A DNA stretch of 64,000 nucleotides from Paenibacillus lupini (GTDB lineage: Bacteria; Bacillota; Bacilli; Paenibacillales; Paenibacillaceae). Under the pieces are notes generated by a model that was given only the letters and a program-made list of their open reading frames with translations, did no database searches and had not been told where the DNA came from. Of this stretch, positions 16,541 through 24,832 are shown one piece after another. Position 1 is the first letter of the stretch. Each line of letters starts with the position of its first letter. Where the stretch lies: the NCBI RefSeq assembly GCF_011761355.1, contig NZ_JAASRW010000001.1:744001-808000 (forward strand), read 5' to 3'. A program made the position numbers and the translations under genes.

Positions 16541-16638
16541 CGAGGGACGCTTAAACGCAAACACAACTATGACGAAGCTACCGGCATTATGGGTGGCTTT
16601 ATCACGTTAATGGGCAGAATAGTTCCAATATGTGGTAT
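16541..16638 (+). repeat. Dispersed hairpin repeat, family A core with conserved tail
   Basis: AAGCTACC (16575-16582) pairs with GGTGGCTT (16592-16599). It then has CGTTAATG and the 20-base block GGCAGAATAGTTCCAATATG (16613-16632) that is identical to 7801-7820. Compared with the hairpin at 9105, a G-C pair has become A-T on both arms, which preserves pairing. Confidence 0.65.
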
Positions 16639-16703
16639 TGTTCAAATAGACTAGAACTTAAAAGGAGAGGAATGTTTGTCTACTAACTACTGGAGTTGAT
16701 TAC

Positions 16704-16916
16704 ATGTCTAAATTCTTAAAACTACTAACAAATATCATTTCACTTTACTCAATTGGGTATGTATTATATATTGGCTATTTTGTGCTTTTTGATAAACCAG
16801 TTACTAATGAAGACATTACTAAATTATATTCAAAAATGGGATATGCTTTTGTAACACTAGCTGTTTCTTTAATTTTAAGAACTTTTCTTAAGAAGAATAA
16901 ATTCAATAATATATAA
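16704..16916 (+). CDS. Small two-helix membrane protein
   Basis: Seventy residues with hydrophobic segments near residues 9-30 and 48-60 and a basic C-terminus (FLKKNKFNN). GGAG lies 10 bases before the ATG. Unrecognised; a single-gene unit between repeats and the next membrane protein. Confidence 0.5.
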   Translation: MSKFLKLLTNIISLYSIGYVLYIGYFVLFDKPVTNEDITKLYSKMGYAFVTLAVSLILRTFLKKNKFNNI

Positions 16917-16976
16917 TAATCTCATTCCATCGCGAGTTAAATATTAGAGTGATATTTGATTAGTAAGGGGTTTTGT

Positions 16977-17459
16977 ATGAAAAAAAGATATATAATTCTC
17001 ACATTATTGATTATTAGCTTAATCCTATTAATTGGCTATAACAGATACTCTTATAATTTCAAAAGCCTTGAAAACGCTGAATTATTTGTAGGCCCTTTAG
17101 AGTCACCTGGTGGAAAATATAAAGCCAGCGCGTATTATATACTTTATGGCGGCGCAGCTGGTGGAGTTTTGTACATTGTCGAGGTCGAACAAACGCAGAC
17201 TGGTGAAAAGAAAAAGATATATTCAAGTAACCATAAAGAAAAATTTTCGATGTCTTGGAAAACATCAGATATCCTCTCTATAATTAATGAAAGTCCTAAG
17301 TTTGATGAATATAGAAACATAGATTTAAATGTTCAAACGGATATATATGAGGAGTCGGGATCTGCCTGCCGAAGTCTTACACTCGAAGAGAAGTTTGAAA
17401 ACTGTTATAAGGCTAAGGACAATAAGATGCCTCTCTTCTTAAAGCTACTTGGTTTTTAA
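16977..17459 (+). CDS. Membrane-anchored protein, DUF5412-like
   Basis: A 160-residue protein with one N-terminal helix (IILTLLIISLILLIGY), then SPGGKYKASAYY, YGGAAGGVLYIVEV, a tryptophan-containing SMSWKTSDIL, and ESGSACRSL with a later Cys. This order resembles DUF5412 proteins of Bacillota, extracytoplasmic and of unknown role. ATG 16977 follows AAGGGG by 6-8 bases; the frame extends to 16956 without a better site. Confidence 0.6.
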   Translation: MKKRYIILTLLIISLILLIGYNRYSYNFKSLENAELFVGPLESPGGKYKASAYYILYGGAAGGVLYIVEVEQTQTGEKKKIYSSNHKEKFSMSWKTSDILSIINESPKFDEYRNIDLNVQTDIYEESGSACRSLTLEEKFENCYKAKDNKMPLFLKLLGF

Positions 17460-17514
17460 ATTAATGGAAAGCTTATGAAAAAGTCAGTACATCTATCATT
17501 GCAGGAGGTCGACT

Positions 17515-18330
17515 ATGAAGAAGCTAGATAACGAATTTAATGAACCTGATCTGGCCTTAATATACGATGATGAGCCTCTAGCAGACAAAGTTATTAAGTC
17601 GATTCAGACTGGCGATCATACTTCGTTGAGGCGAATACTTTCCGAGAATCCGGGTCTGGCTAAGGCAAGAATTATCGAACGCAAAAATGGCATGGTATCT
17701 CGAACACTGTTGCATGTGGTGACCGACTGGCCCGGTCACTTTCCGGGCGGTGCGGCAACCGTAGCAGTATTAGTCGAGTTTGGTTCGGAGGTGAATGCTC
17801 GCTTCACTGGACAGCACACAGAGACACCACTACATTGGGCTTCGAGCTGCGATGACATTGAAGTGTTGGATGCGCTTCTTAATGCAGGAGCTGACATAGA
17901 AGCACCTGGCGCAGTAATCGCTGGTGGCACACCTTTGGATGATGCCGTGGCGTTTGGACAATGGCGGGCAGCGCATAGGTTGATTGAATGTGGAGCGAAA
18001 CTCGCACTGTGGCATGCGGCTGCGCTTGGATTGATGGATGCAATAGAAGCGGATTTCGCAGGTGTTGAACTTTCGGAGCGATACCCTTGGGGAGCAAATT
18101 GCATTTCACCTCCGGATAAGATTACCATCGCCTTCTGGTGTGCTTGCCACGGTGGACAGCTACAAGCAGCTCAGTATCTTCTCAGCCAAGGTGCCGATCT
18201 GGACTGGATTTCGGTGTGGGATGGATTAACCCCTTTGGATGCAGCAAAACGTAGTTCCGCTGCGAATCTCCTTCAATGGCTACGTAGTCAGGGAGCTAAA
18301 TCTGCTAACGAACTGGAGAGTAGTATGTAG
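17515..18330 (+). CDS. Ankyrin-repeat protein
   Basis: A 271-residue soluble protein with at least four ankyrin-type units: SRTLLHVVTDW, TPLHWASSCDDIEVLDALLN, GGTPLDDAVAFGQWRAAHRL and LTPLDAAKRSSAANLLQWL. The spaced GA(D/K) turns mark repeat ends. Ankyrin repeats mediate protein binding; no enzymatic domain is seen. GGAGGT is 7 bases before the ATG. Confidence 0.8.
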   Translation: MKKLDNEFNEPDLALIYDDEPLADKVIKSIQTGDHTSLRRILSENPGLAKARIIERKNGMVSRTLLHVVTDWPGHFPGGAATVAVLVEFGSEVNARFTGQHTETPLHWASSCDDIEVLDALLNAGADIEAPGAVIAGGTPLDDAVAFGQWRAAHRLIECGAKLALWHAAALGLMDAIEADFAGVELSERYPWGANCISPPDKITIAFWCACHGGQLQAAQYLLSQGADLDWISVWDGLTPLDAAKRSSAANLLQWLRSQGAKSANELESSM

Positions 18331-18437
18331 ATAACTTGAATTAGGATAGTACCAGCATGATAGACTAAGACTTGCTCAGCAATAATATACATCCAGTATA
18401 CTGTGCGGTATAACCGGACGAGGAGCGTTGAATTATT

Positions 18438-19067
18438 ATGAATATAGCTGAGCTTAAGCGATTTATCATTTCAATTGAGATTAAAGCATTAGAAAAAGCA
18501 TTAGTTGATGGTGAAGGGAAGAGTCAATTCGTTTCGTTGGTTCGAGACAGGATTGAAAACCTCAAACGAGAAGGAACGTGGATTCATCAGTTTGAAGAGG
18601 AGATACCGAAGACTCGATCCCTATCATCTGAACTCGTCATACGGAGCGCTGTTACAGGAGACTTTGACAGATTGCTAGACATCAGGCGCCGAGCTTCGCT
18701 AACTAACAAAGGCGACCTCGATCTCATTGCAGCCCATCCCGAGTGGCTCGTATGGGACGACGCATTGCTGCCGTTCGTACAAGTTGCAGTTATAGATGGG
18801 AAGGTAGTTGGCTTTGCTACTGCGCTTCCAGTTGAGGACTTTCTAGAACTCGAGGATTTGTTCACAGATCCTGATTGGATGCGTCAAGGCGTTGCAAGTG
18901 CACTAATTGCCGACATTTCGCAACGCGGATTGCGTATAGAGGTATCAGCTAATCACCACGCGAAGGCGTTTTACGAATCGGCGGGGTTCGTTGTTGTACA
19001 TGTCGTCAACACAATTGGCGAACCACAGTTTCGGATGCACCTATATGTAACGAGTAATCGGAATTGA
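18438..19067 (+). CDS. GNAT acetyltransferase with extra N-terminal helix region
   Basis: A 209-residue protein. Residues about 66-205 form a GNAT domain (LVIRSAVTGDFDRLL, then DLFTDPDWMRQGVASALIAD and HHAKAFYESAGF). The first 60 residues are helical and charged (RFIISIEIKALEKAL, then RDRIENLKREGTWIHQFEEE) and are not part of the acetyltransferase fold. They could be a natural extension or the head of another small protein fused during rearrangement in this array. The ATG lies 15-20 bases after GAGGAG. Confidence 0.7.
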   Translation: MNIAELKRFIISIEIKALEKALVDGEGKSQFVSLVRDRIENLKREGTWIHQFEEEIPKTRSLSSELVIRSAVTGDFDRLLDIRRRASLTNKGDLDLIAAHPEWLVWDDALLPFVQVAVIDGKVVGFATALPVEDFLELEDLFTDPDWMRQGVASALIADISQRGLRIEVSANHHAKAFYESAGFVVVHVVNTIGEPQFRMHLYVTSNRN

Positions 19068-19085
19068 TGGGTTACGATAGTGGAG

Positions 19086-19112
19086 GAGCTTGCCACACGG
19101 CAGCTCTTTTTT
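19086..19112 (+). terminator. Terminator, family B repeat
   Basis: GAGCTTGCC pairs with GGCAGCTC (one bulge) around ACAC and is followed by six T residues. GGAGGATAGTTCTAATAACTC downstream resembles the repeat tails at 11376 and 7801. Confidence 0.6.
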
Positions 19113-19227
19113 ATTTAATGGAGTAATTTGGAGGATAGTTCTAATAACTCATGTATATCCAAATTTTTATGGTACTATTTTCAGAGTCAAGTTTTTTTAA
19201 TTCATATTCCAACAGAGGTGTACAAAA

Positions 19228-19473
19228 GTGATACGATTGTTTAGATTTTGGTTACCATTTCTATCGTTAATCATCATTCTTTTTCATACGAGTGGGTTAG
19301 ATGCAAAAACAGAATTTGATGACAAGGGGTTGTTAGCTTACTATACCAGCCCCCCATTTCTTATAGTGGACCAGCATTATGCATTTGATCATGAACTTCT
19401 TTTTTATTTTTTAACTCTCATATTCTGGTTTTTAATGGGATGGATTTTTGATCGATTAAGAAAAAGAGCATAG
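19228..19473 (+). CDS. Small membrane protein, two helices
   Basis: Eighty-one residues, GTG start after AGAGGTG. There is a hydrophobic N-terminal segment (FWLPFLSLIIILFHTSG), an external middle part, and a second helix (LLFYFLTLIFWFLMGWIF) ending in basic residues. Function unknown. A hairpin GCATAGCTT/AAGCTATGC overlaps its stop codon (19468-19495). Confidence 0.5.
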   Translation: MIRLFRFWLPFLSLIIILFHTSGLDAKTEFDDKGLLAYYTSPPFLIVDQHYAFDHELLFYFLTLIFWFLMGWIFDRLRKRA

Positions 19474-19655
19474 CTTGCTGATCTAGAAGCTATGCCGTCG
19501 CTTAATCAAAATGACAACATAAAACACTTACATCTTTTCAGCGGTATTCGATTCAAGTGGAGGCTCAGTAGAGCATATACATTTAATAGATATGAGAATG
19601 GCTGTTTACTTAAGTTAACTTGGCATAGTCAAATCATACATAGGGAGTTAGTTGC

Positions 19656-19868
19656 ATGAAAAAATCATTACTATTCGCCATAATAGGAGCAATTGTCTGG
19701 TTAGGTGCAGCATTTTTAGGTGGACTTTATACGATGCAGGATCATTCTAATTTTCTCGCCGATCCTAGTCCAGTCCCACTCTTTATTTATTCGTTTATTT
19801 CTGGAATTGGATTTCTGGTAACAATAGCATCGTTCATCATCTATGTAGTATCACTATTAAAAAAGTAA
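19656..19868 (+). CDS. Small two-helix membrane protein
   Basis: Seventy residues with helices near 5-27 (LLFAIIGAIVWLGAAFLGGLY) and 43-66, and a lysine tail. GGGAG lies 9 bases upstream of the ATG. Unrecognised; a single unit. Confidence 0.5.
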   Translation: MKKSLLFAIIGAIVWLGAAFLGGLYTMQDHSNFLADPSPVPLFIYSFISGIGFLVTIASFIIYVVSLLKK

Positions 19869-19922
19869 TGGGTTCAGTATCACTACAGCATCTATAAATT
19901 ATCCCCATGGGAGGTAGGTCAA

Positions 19923-20234
19923 GTGAGTGTTTCAAATGAATGTCGTAAAGGAGATTCTATTTATGTAATTGAATCATTCATCTCTAAAGTAGTACTAGAT
20001 AATGACAAATGTATTGATTTATCCAGATCGAAAACCCTAAACGTTGGCGATCGTGTTGTTTACTTAGATTGGAGCTTGAAATCTGTTGGAGACAACTTAT
20101 TTTATATTATCGAATATAGAGATCAATTCGGCGAGGAACTTGAGGCAACTGAAACTTATTTCGTATCAGAAGAGGTTTGGAGCAATCTAGAGCGATATTT
20201 TGAAGAACGTAATCAACTATACGGGACACGTTAA
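19923..20234 (+). CDS. Small soluble protein, function unknown
   Basis: A 103-residue, acidic, probably cytoplasmic protein with no signal or membrane segment. It begins with GTG after GGGAGGT. A middle beta-rich part (GDRVVYLDWSLKSVGDNLFY) and a C-terminal helix (EEVWSNLERYFEERNQL) are visible. Not recognised. A terminator of the GATCA family follows by 15 bases. Confidence 0.5.
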   Translation: MSVSNECRKGDSIYVIESFISKVVLDNDKCIDLSRSKTLNVGDRVVYLDWSLKSVGDNLFYIIEYRDQFGEELEATETYFVSEEVWSNLERYFEERNQLYGTR

Positions 20235-20248
20235 TTAAGTAACACAAG

Positions 20249-20281
20249 GGCAGCAGATCAGAGGATGATCAGCTGCCTTTT
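20249..20281 (+). terminator. Terminator hairpin, family C repeat
   Basis: GGCAGCAGATCA pairs with TGATCAGCTGCC around GAGGA, followed by TTTT. The loop and GATCA stem are nearly the same as in the hairpin at 22095. Confidence 0.65.
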
Positions 20282-20314
20282 ATATTAAACGGTTAATATG
20301 AGAGGAGTTTTTGA

Positions 20315-20506
20315 ATGAATTACACATTGATGTTTTACGAGAGTCAGGATGACTTTGCGGCAAGAAAGGATCCAGCAAGACAAGAAGAATATTTGGCAAA
20401 CTGGATGCATTATGTACATGCGTTGCGGGAAGCCGGAGTTGTGGTATTCGGCTCGGGTCTCTACGCTCCTGAGACGGCTGCGACGGTTCATTTGAGTTCG
20501 GGTTGA
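20315..20506 (+). pseudogene. Truncated YciI/DGPF-family protein
   Basis: The 63 residues match the first half of YciI-like (YCII, DGPF motif) proteins: MNYTLMFYESQDDFAAR, a central HYVHALREAGVVVFGSGL, then ETAATVHLS. The family normally continues for about 50 more residues, including DGPF and E..GGY/F motifs, which are absent here. The frame ends at an abrupt junction near 20500, after which unrelated sequence leads to a terminator. GAGAGGAG precedes the ATG, so the fragment could still be translated. Confidence 0.65.
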
Positions 20507-20699
20507 AGTTGATTCTGTTGGGGATTGAGCAGGTAATCAAGGAGCAGGAGAAATAGATGGGAACTAAAGTGTAGTTCAACACGACAGCAGCCTGCAGATC
20601 GGCTGCTGTTTTTCATCGTGGAAGAGAAACTTATTTCACATTTTTTACGTCTGAGCAAGAAGAGACAGTCATTAATCGTTCTCTCGGAAGGGGTGTGAA

Positions 20700-21365
20700 A
20701 TGCTAAGAAGGTTGGCGTTACCTTTACTTTTATGCCTCTTACTAGCATTAGCTGCTTGCAGCAGTAAACCTTATGGCCATTACAAAGATGACAAAATGAT
20801 TGGAAATATAGAACGGGTTGAGCTAGAAAACAATGTGGTAGAAGTGGATATTTCAGAATGGTCTAAGAGAGATATTAGAGGTAATGTAGACGACTACGGC
20901 GTTACGATCCCAGTTAAAATAACGGACGATTTAATTATTAAGAAAGAGGATGGAACTTTATCCAATATTAATTCCTTAGAAATTGGGCAAAAAGTACTTA
21001 TCAACCCTCCAAAGATGAGTGATGAAGGTATCAGATATAAAGCTAAGGAGATTATTCTGTTAGAAATGTCGTACGAGGAGAAGTATAAGCGATTGTTATC
21101 CCACCAAAAAGGAAAGTATCTGACAACAGTATTTGTTAAAGAAGGGGACTCGTTGCCAGCAACAATGAAAGATAAACTGATGGGCCTATTATCCAAAAGC
21201 CCAATAAACTTTGGAGTTTATCAAGAGGACTTTATAGTTGATTATAAACAGGAATTGAATATTGAAAAATTCCCAGTGATACTGGTCTTCGACACTAAAG
21301 GATTAGTCTTTAAAACGAATGATGTTGATGAATTGGAAGCTTTTTTTAATTCGCCTACAAATTAG
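20700..21365 (+). CDS. Lipoprotein with C-terminal thioredoxin-like tail
   Basis: A 221-residue protein with a lipobox (LALAAC, cysteine 20). The middle region is beta-rich (IGNIERVELENNVVEVDI, then DDLIIKKEDGTL), resembling OB-like YobA/DUF3221 lipoproteins. The tail FPVILVFDTKGLVFKTNDVD is similar to the end of the frameshifted lipoprotein at 16128-16534. Its site is GGAAGGGGTG. Surface-anchored; role unknown. Confidence 0.65.
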   Translation: MLRRLALPLLLCLLLALAACSSKPYGHYKDDKMIGNIERVELENNVVEVDISEWSKRDIRGNVDDYGVTIPVKITDDLIIKKEDGTLSNINSLEIGQKVLINPPKMSDEGIRYKAKEIILLEMSYEEKYKRLLSHQKGKYLTTVFVKEGDSLPATMKDKLMGLLSKSPINFGVYQEDFIVDYKQELNIEKFPVILVFDTKGLVFKTNDVDELEAFFNSPTN

Positions 21366-21552
21366 AAGGACCAATCGTCATTGACAACAAGAACAACTCA
21401 CTAATGGCCGCGCCGATAGCGGCTTTTTATTTTGAGGAAAAGTTATTATCTAATAGCCTGTTCTGAGGGAGGTTAGTAGAGAAAAATACACTTTATTAAT
21501 TGGATAAAGATATATATGATAAGGACAAAAATAGGGAGGGAGAGGATAGCAG

Positions 21553-22035
21553 TTGGGCACTTTTTTAAACACAATTACTTCTGATATAAGAGAGTTTATT
21601 AACAACCAACATCTTTTCTTTGTTGGTACTGCGCCAACAGAAGCAGGAGAAGTTAGCGTGTCTCCAAAAGGTTACGATACACTTAGAATAATAGGCGAGT
21701 CGAAAATTTTATATCTAGATTATTACGGAAGTGGCAATGAGACCGCCATCCATTTAAACCAGAATAAAAAGATAACTTTCATGTGGTGCAGTTTTGAGGA
21801 AGAACCTTTAATTCTAAGGGTTTATGGACGAGGTAAAGTCCTTGATAAAGGGACTGAGGGTTTTACAGCAACCTTAAATGAGCAATTCTCAGGATATGAT
21901 GAAAGAATTGTAAGGCAAATATTCGAAATTGATGTTTTATCTGTCCAAACAAGTTGTGGTTGGGGTGTTCCATTTATGAACTATGATAGAGACCGCTCAA
22001 AATTGGATGACATGTCTAAAAAAAGCTTTGACTAG
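21553..22035 (+). CDS. Pyridoxamine 5'-phosphate oxidase family protein (FMN-binding split barrel)
   Basis: A 160-residue protein beginning at TTG after GGGAGGGAGAGG. The split-barrel pattern is clear: FFVGTAPTEAGEVSVSPKG, LYLDYYGSGNETAIHL and ITFMWCSFEEEPLILRVYGR, followed by a GWGVPFM segment near the C-terminus. These proteins bind FMN or F420 and reduce or bind small molecules; they are not the vitamin B6 enzyme itself. Stand-alone unit. Confidence 0.75.
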   Translation: MGTFLNTITSDIREFINNQHLFFVGTAPTEAGEVSVSPKGYDTLRIIGESKILYLDYYGSGNETAIHLNQNKKITFMWCSFEEEPLILRVYGRGKVLDKGTEGFTATLNEQFSGYDERIVRQIFEIDVLSVQTSCGWGVPFMNYDRDRSKLDDMSKKSFD

Positions 22036-22094
22036 AAGAGCGATGGTCAGCTGAATGCTTCAGTGGACTGGAGAAAAAATGAATGAATCATGAA

Positions 22095-22129
22095 GGCGGC
22101 CGATCAGAGGATGATCAGTTGTCTTTTTT
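22095..22129 (+). terminator. Terminator hairpin, family C repeat
   Basis: GGCGGCCGATCA pairs with TGATCAGTTGTC (with G-U pairs) around GAGGA, followed by six or seven T residues. It terminates the preceding FMN-protein gene. Confidence 0.55.
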
Positions 22130-22154
22130 ATTGAGAGAAAGGGGGTGCTCAATT

Positions 22155-22757
22155 ATGGGATCGAAACTTATCATAATTGATGGAATGCCGGGTTCTGGAA
22201 AAACAACAAGTGCTCAACTAGTCTCTGACCAGTTGAATAATTGCGGAATAACAAACTGCTGTATCCTAGAGGGACAACCTAATCATCCTTTGTTCATTCT
22301 AGATCGTGAATTTAATGTAGCAGAGGAACATGAAGCGGATGAGTTCATCCGTATTCTTCAATCAAAATATAGATCCTTCGTTCAGGAACTGTTACGTGCA
22401 AGTCACGAAATTACAATCATTGAGAGTGTTTTCTTTCAGGATACTATCAACACATCTTTTCATGGTGGAATGAACAGGACAAATTGCGTGAATTCGCTAA
22501 TTCGTTACTGGAAATTCTCGCACCATTACAACCAGCTATAGTTTACTACTACCAGCTAGATTCGGAAGCTCAATGGAGATACATATGCAGTGTAAGAGGT
22601 AATGTATGGGAGACCAGTCTCATTTGAATCGGACGATGATTTTCGTGAGGCTGGGCTGCTATGGGGAGGTAGTCAAGCGTTTGTACGTTTAATCATAGAC
22701 GCATTAGATATTCCTAAGTTAGTTATAGAAAACTCGGATTATTCATGGTCAGAATAA
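22155..22757 (+). pseudogene. P-loop kinase/NTPase gene with two frameshifts
   Basis: ATG 22155 starts a kinase-like protein with Walker A GMPGSGKTT. The frame breaks after NTSFH. The true continuation, WWNEQDKLREFANSL to YYYQLDSEAQWRYICSVRGN, lies in another frame from 22463. That frame breaks near 22610 and continues in the third frame (GRPVSFESDDDFREAGLLWG) to the stop at 22757. Loss of one T from the run at 22457-22460 and one G from 22609-22611 would restore about 201 residues. The family resembles uncharacterised small nucleoside-kinase-like proteins. Confidence 0.75.
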
Positions 22758-22767
22758 TCTCGGCAGA

Positions 22768-22800
22768 TTGAGCGATTTGTTAAAGGGCAGCTTTGCTAAC
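22768..22800 (+). repeat. Rearranged family A repeat fragment
   Basis: TTGTTAAAGGGCAGCTTTGC, then TAACAGAACAG combines the GTTAAAGGGCAG and GCAGCTTTG elements of family A in a different order from the full copies, so it may be a recombined fragment. Confidence 0.4.
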
Positions 22801-22826
22801 AGAACAGTCCATAGAGAGGGATACAG

Positions 22827-23237
22827 ATGCATTTTCGTGGAGAAGTAGACAACTATTTAGTTGAAGAAAATGAAGTTGATTTTGATTACATTGAGATGTT
22901 TTTGGAACAGATGAATAATGAGACTAGTTCTTTTTGTACGTTGTCATTAGATGACTTTTGTTACATCCAGTGCGCTGGATCTAAGGAAGAGATGACAATT
23001 GAATGGAGATACAAGACTGAGTCAGGATTCCGTCACTTTGTAATTGGTCGCAATCAATTAATTAAAATTAAACGTAAGGTTAAATACAGTGCGGGCGGAA
23101 TTATCGTTAGATCAAATGAGGTCCATAATTATAAAGATGCACTAATACTATTTCAGGTGTTCTTCCAGCAAAACGATATTCATTCTCTGAAATACAGTTT
23201 TAGAGAAACTACAGAAATGTTTCTTGAGCATAATTAA
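22827..23237 (+). CDS. Hypothetical soluble protein
   Basis: A 136-residue protein without signal or membrane segments, acidic at the N-terminus (EENEVDFDYIEMFLEQM), then alternating strands (YIQCAGSKEEMTIEWRYKT) and a C-terminal helix. Its style recalls small immunity-type proteins but no family is recognised. Site GAGAGGG, 9 bases before the ATG. Confidence 0.5.
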   Translation: MHFRGEVDNYLVEENEVDFDYIEMFLEQMNNETSSFCTLSLDDFCYIQCAGSKEEMTIEWRYKTESGFRHFVIGRNQLIKIKRKVKYSAGGIIVRSNEVHNYKDALILFQVFFQQNDIHSLKYSFRETTEMFLEHN

Positions 23238-23264
23238 AGCCTGGCGGTAGAGAAAAGAAAAAGC

Positions 23265-23291
23265 AGCAGATCCTATAGTATAGGATCTGCT
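23265..23291. repeat. Perfect 27-base palindrome, family C-like
   Basis: AGCAGATCCTATA, a central G and the exact complement. No T run follows. It could be a hairpin repeat or a protein-binding site. Confidence 0.5.
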
Positions 23292-23384
23292 ACTTAATGC
23301 GTCAGATGCTATAAGCGCTAACATTTACGGCAAGTTTAAGGCTCGAGCAGCCAACGGTAAACCTCAGGGAATAGTGAGCTCCAC

Positions 23385-23678
23385 GTGGATTCATGGTGCT
23401 TTCCGCCGGGAACGAAATCGAATCGATTCCATAATCATATTGAAATTGAGTTTGTATTGACTCCAACTGGCAGGAGTTTTGAGTGTCGTCTAAAATACCA
23501 AAGTCCTTTACACTTAATCTCTTTATTTCTGCCGATAACTCGAACGATAAGGAACCAAGATGAAATTAACCAGTTCGTAAAAAACGCAAGGTATCTTGTT
23601 GAGTATCTAGAGGGAACTTTTATTGAAGAGCTTCGCAAGCTGTATGGACCTGGAGTTTCATGGTACCAGTATTACTAA
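23385..23678 (+). CDS. Hypothetical protein or gene fragment
   Basis: A GTG-initiated frame of 97 residues with protein-like composition (NRFHNHIEIEFVLTPTGRSF, YLVEYLEGTFIEELRKLYGP). No ribosome site stands near the GTG, and an in-frame stop lies 27 bases upstream. It may therefore be the surviving part of a longer gene. Unrecognised. Confidence 0.35.
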   Translation: MDSWCFPPGTKSNRFHNHIEIEFVLTPTGRSFECRLKYQSPLHLISLFLPITRTIRNQDEINQFVKNARYLVEYLEGTFIEELRKLYGPGVSWYQYY

Positions 23679-23742
23679 TCATTAGAATAGCAAAAATATT
23701 GAAGGGGAAAATAACCAAAATGAATTAGGGAGGTTATTTTCT

Positions 23743-24141
23743 TTGAGATTTATGAACCGGATTTTGATAGGTATGATAACCATATGCTGCATCGTTTCCT
23801 TCAAACCTGACACGGAAGTATTAGCCCATACAGACCCGCAATTAGAGGTGATGGAAAAAGCTTTACTGCAGCAATTAAGACCCGTGATAGTAAAGTCACT
23901 TCGTGAAATATATAAAGAAAGCTTTCAGCAATATAATTGTGAGCAAGTTCTTTCAATAAACGAAAGATTTACTACTACTAAGAATAAGGACAAAGCTATA
24001 AGAGTGGATGCGATACATGGTGGACAATATTTTGAGATTTTAGTAGGGATATGTAGACCGGATGGAACACGAATCGAAATGCTACTTAAGAACGACTCTG
24101 TAGATGCTCAATTTTATTTAGTCACCTACAGACTTAAATAA
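23743..24141 (+). CDS. Secreted protein, DUF3888-like
   Basis: A 132-residue protein starting at TTG after AGGGAGG. It has an N-terminal signal peptide, then MEKALLQQLRPVIVKSLREI, a Cys-containing YNCEQVLSI, and alternating strands to the end (VDAQFYLVTYRL). This order resembles DUF3888 proteins of Bacillus and relatives. Role unknown. It converges with the next gene on the minus strand. Confidence 0.5.
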   Translation: MRFMNRILIGMITICCIVSFKPDTEVLAHTDPQLEVMEKALLQQLRPVIVKSLREIYKESFQQYNCEQVLSINERFTTTKNKDKAIRVDAIHGGQYFEILVGICRPDGTRIEMLLKNDSVDAQFYLVTYRLK

Positions 24142-24161
24142 AATCCGGCAACACTCGATTT

Positions 24162-24668
24162 TCAAGCCATTGAAGCTGCGATTTTAATAATAATCTTTTT
24201 CATCTTTGATGTGCTTATAGCTCTGGACCCCATACTAAGCGAGTACAAAAGATCATCATCGTAAAAATATAGTCTTACATAATCCCCATCGGTGGGTACA
24301 TAGTCGAAGGGGCCTTCCAAACGTTCTTCTTTGAAAAAGGCGGTTTTTCCATTCCCCAGCCTGATTTTAGTTAAGTGAATATCATTTATTACTGCTTCAT
24401 CACGCAGTTGCAAAGTAATTGTTCCGTCATGCTTTTGCCCTTCTGCGAATGTAATTGCGAGATCGTCGTTGCCTGTAAAACGGATGCTGGCCTGATCATA
24501 CTGGGGTGGCATCCAGTTAGGAAGAAGGACGTGATTGCCAATACGTCGTTCATAGTCAACAACTATACTTTTAATTTCTGTGTGATTTAGAAGGTCATGT
24601 GCAGCAAGAACAGCCTCTGAATGTAAGAGCGACAAAAGTGCAATTATGATCAAGATTCTTTTCAACAC
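24162..24668 (-). CDS. Secreted protein, function unknown
   Basis: A 168-residue protein with a signal peptide ending at VLAAH. The mature part has LLPNWMPPQYDQ, a DYVPTDGDYVRLYFYDD segment and a basic C-terminal helix, weakly like the DUF4367 group. The start is GTG with GGGAGG 8 bases upstream. Not assigned to a pathway; it has no same-strand neighbour nearby. Confidence 0.5.
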   Translation of the reverse strand: MLKRILIIIALLSLLHSEAVLAAHDLLNHTEIKSIVVDYERRIGNHVLLPNWMPPQYDQASIRFTGNDDLAITFAEGQKHDGTITLQLRDEAVINDIHLTKIRLGNGKTAFFKEERLEGPFDYVPTDGDYVRLYFYDDDLLYSLSMGSRAISTSKMKKIIIKIAASMA

Positions 24669-24832
24669 TTACCACGCCTCCCGTTATCCCTTGTTGTTAT
24701 AAACTTAGTCTGTCACTAAATAAAAGAATGAATGTGCCTAGTGAGAAACTTTTGCCTTATCGTGTCGTCTATATATCCATGCCTAAAATAATAAGCGAGG
24801 GTTAATAGTGGACAGAGATGAAATGAAAAATT

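Noticed and set aside
24162-24668. Treating the convergent secreted protein as a shadow frame
   Set aside because: It has a good ribosome site, a signal peptide and protein-like composition, while the plus-strand frame opposite it has none, so it was kept as a gene.
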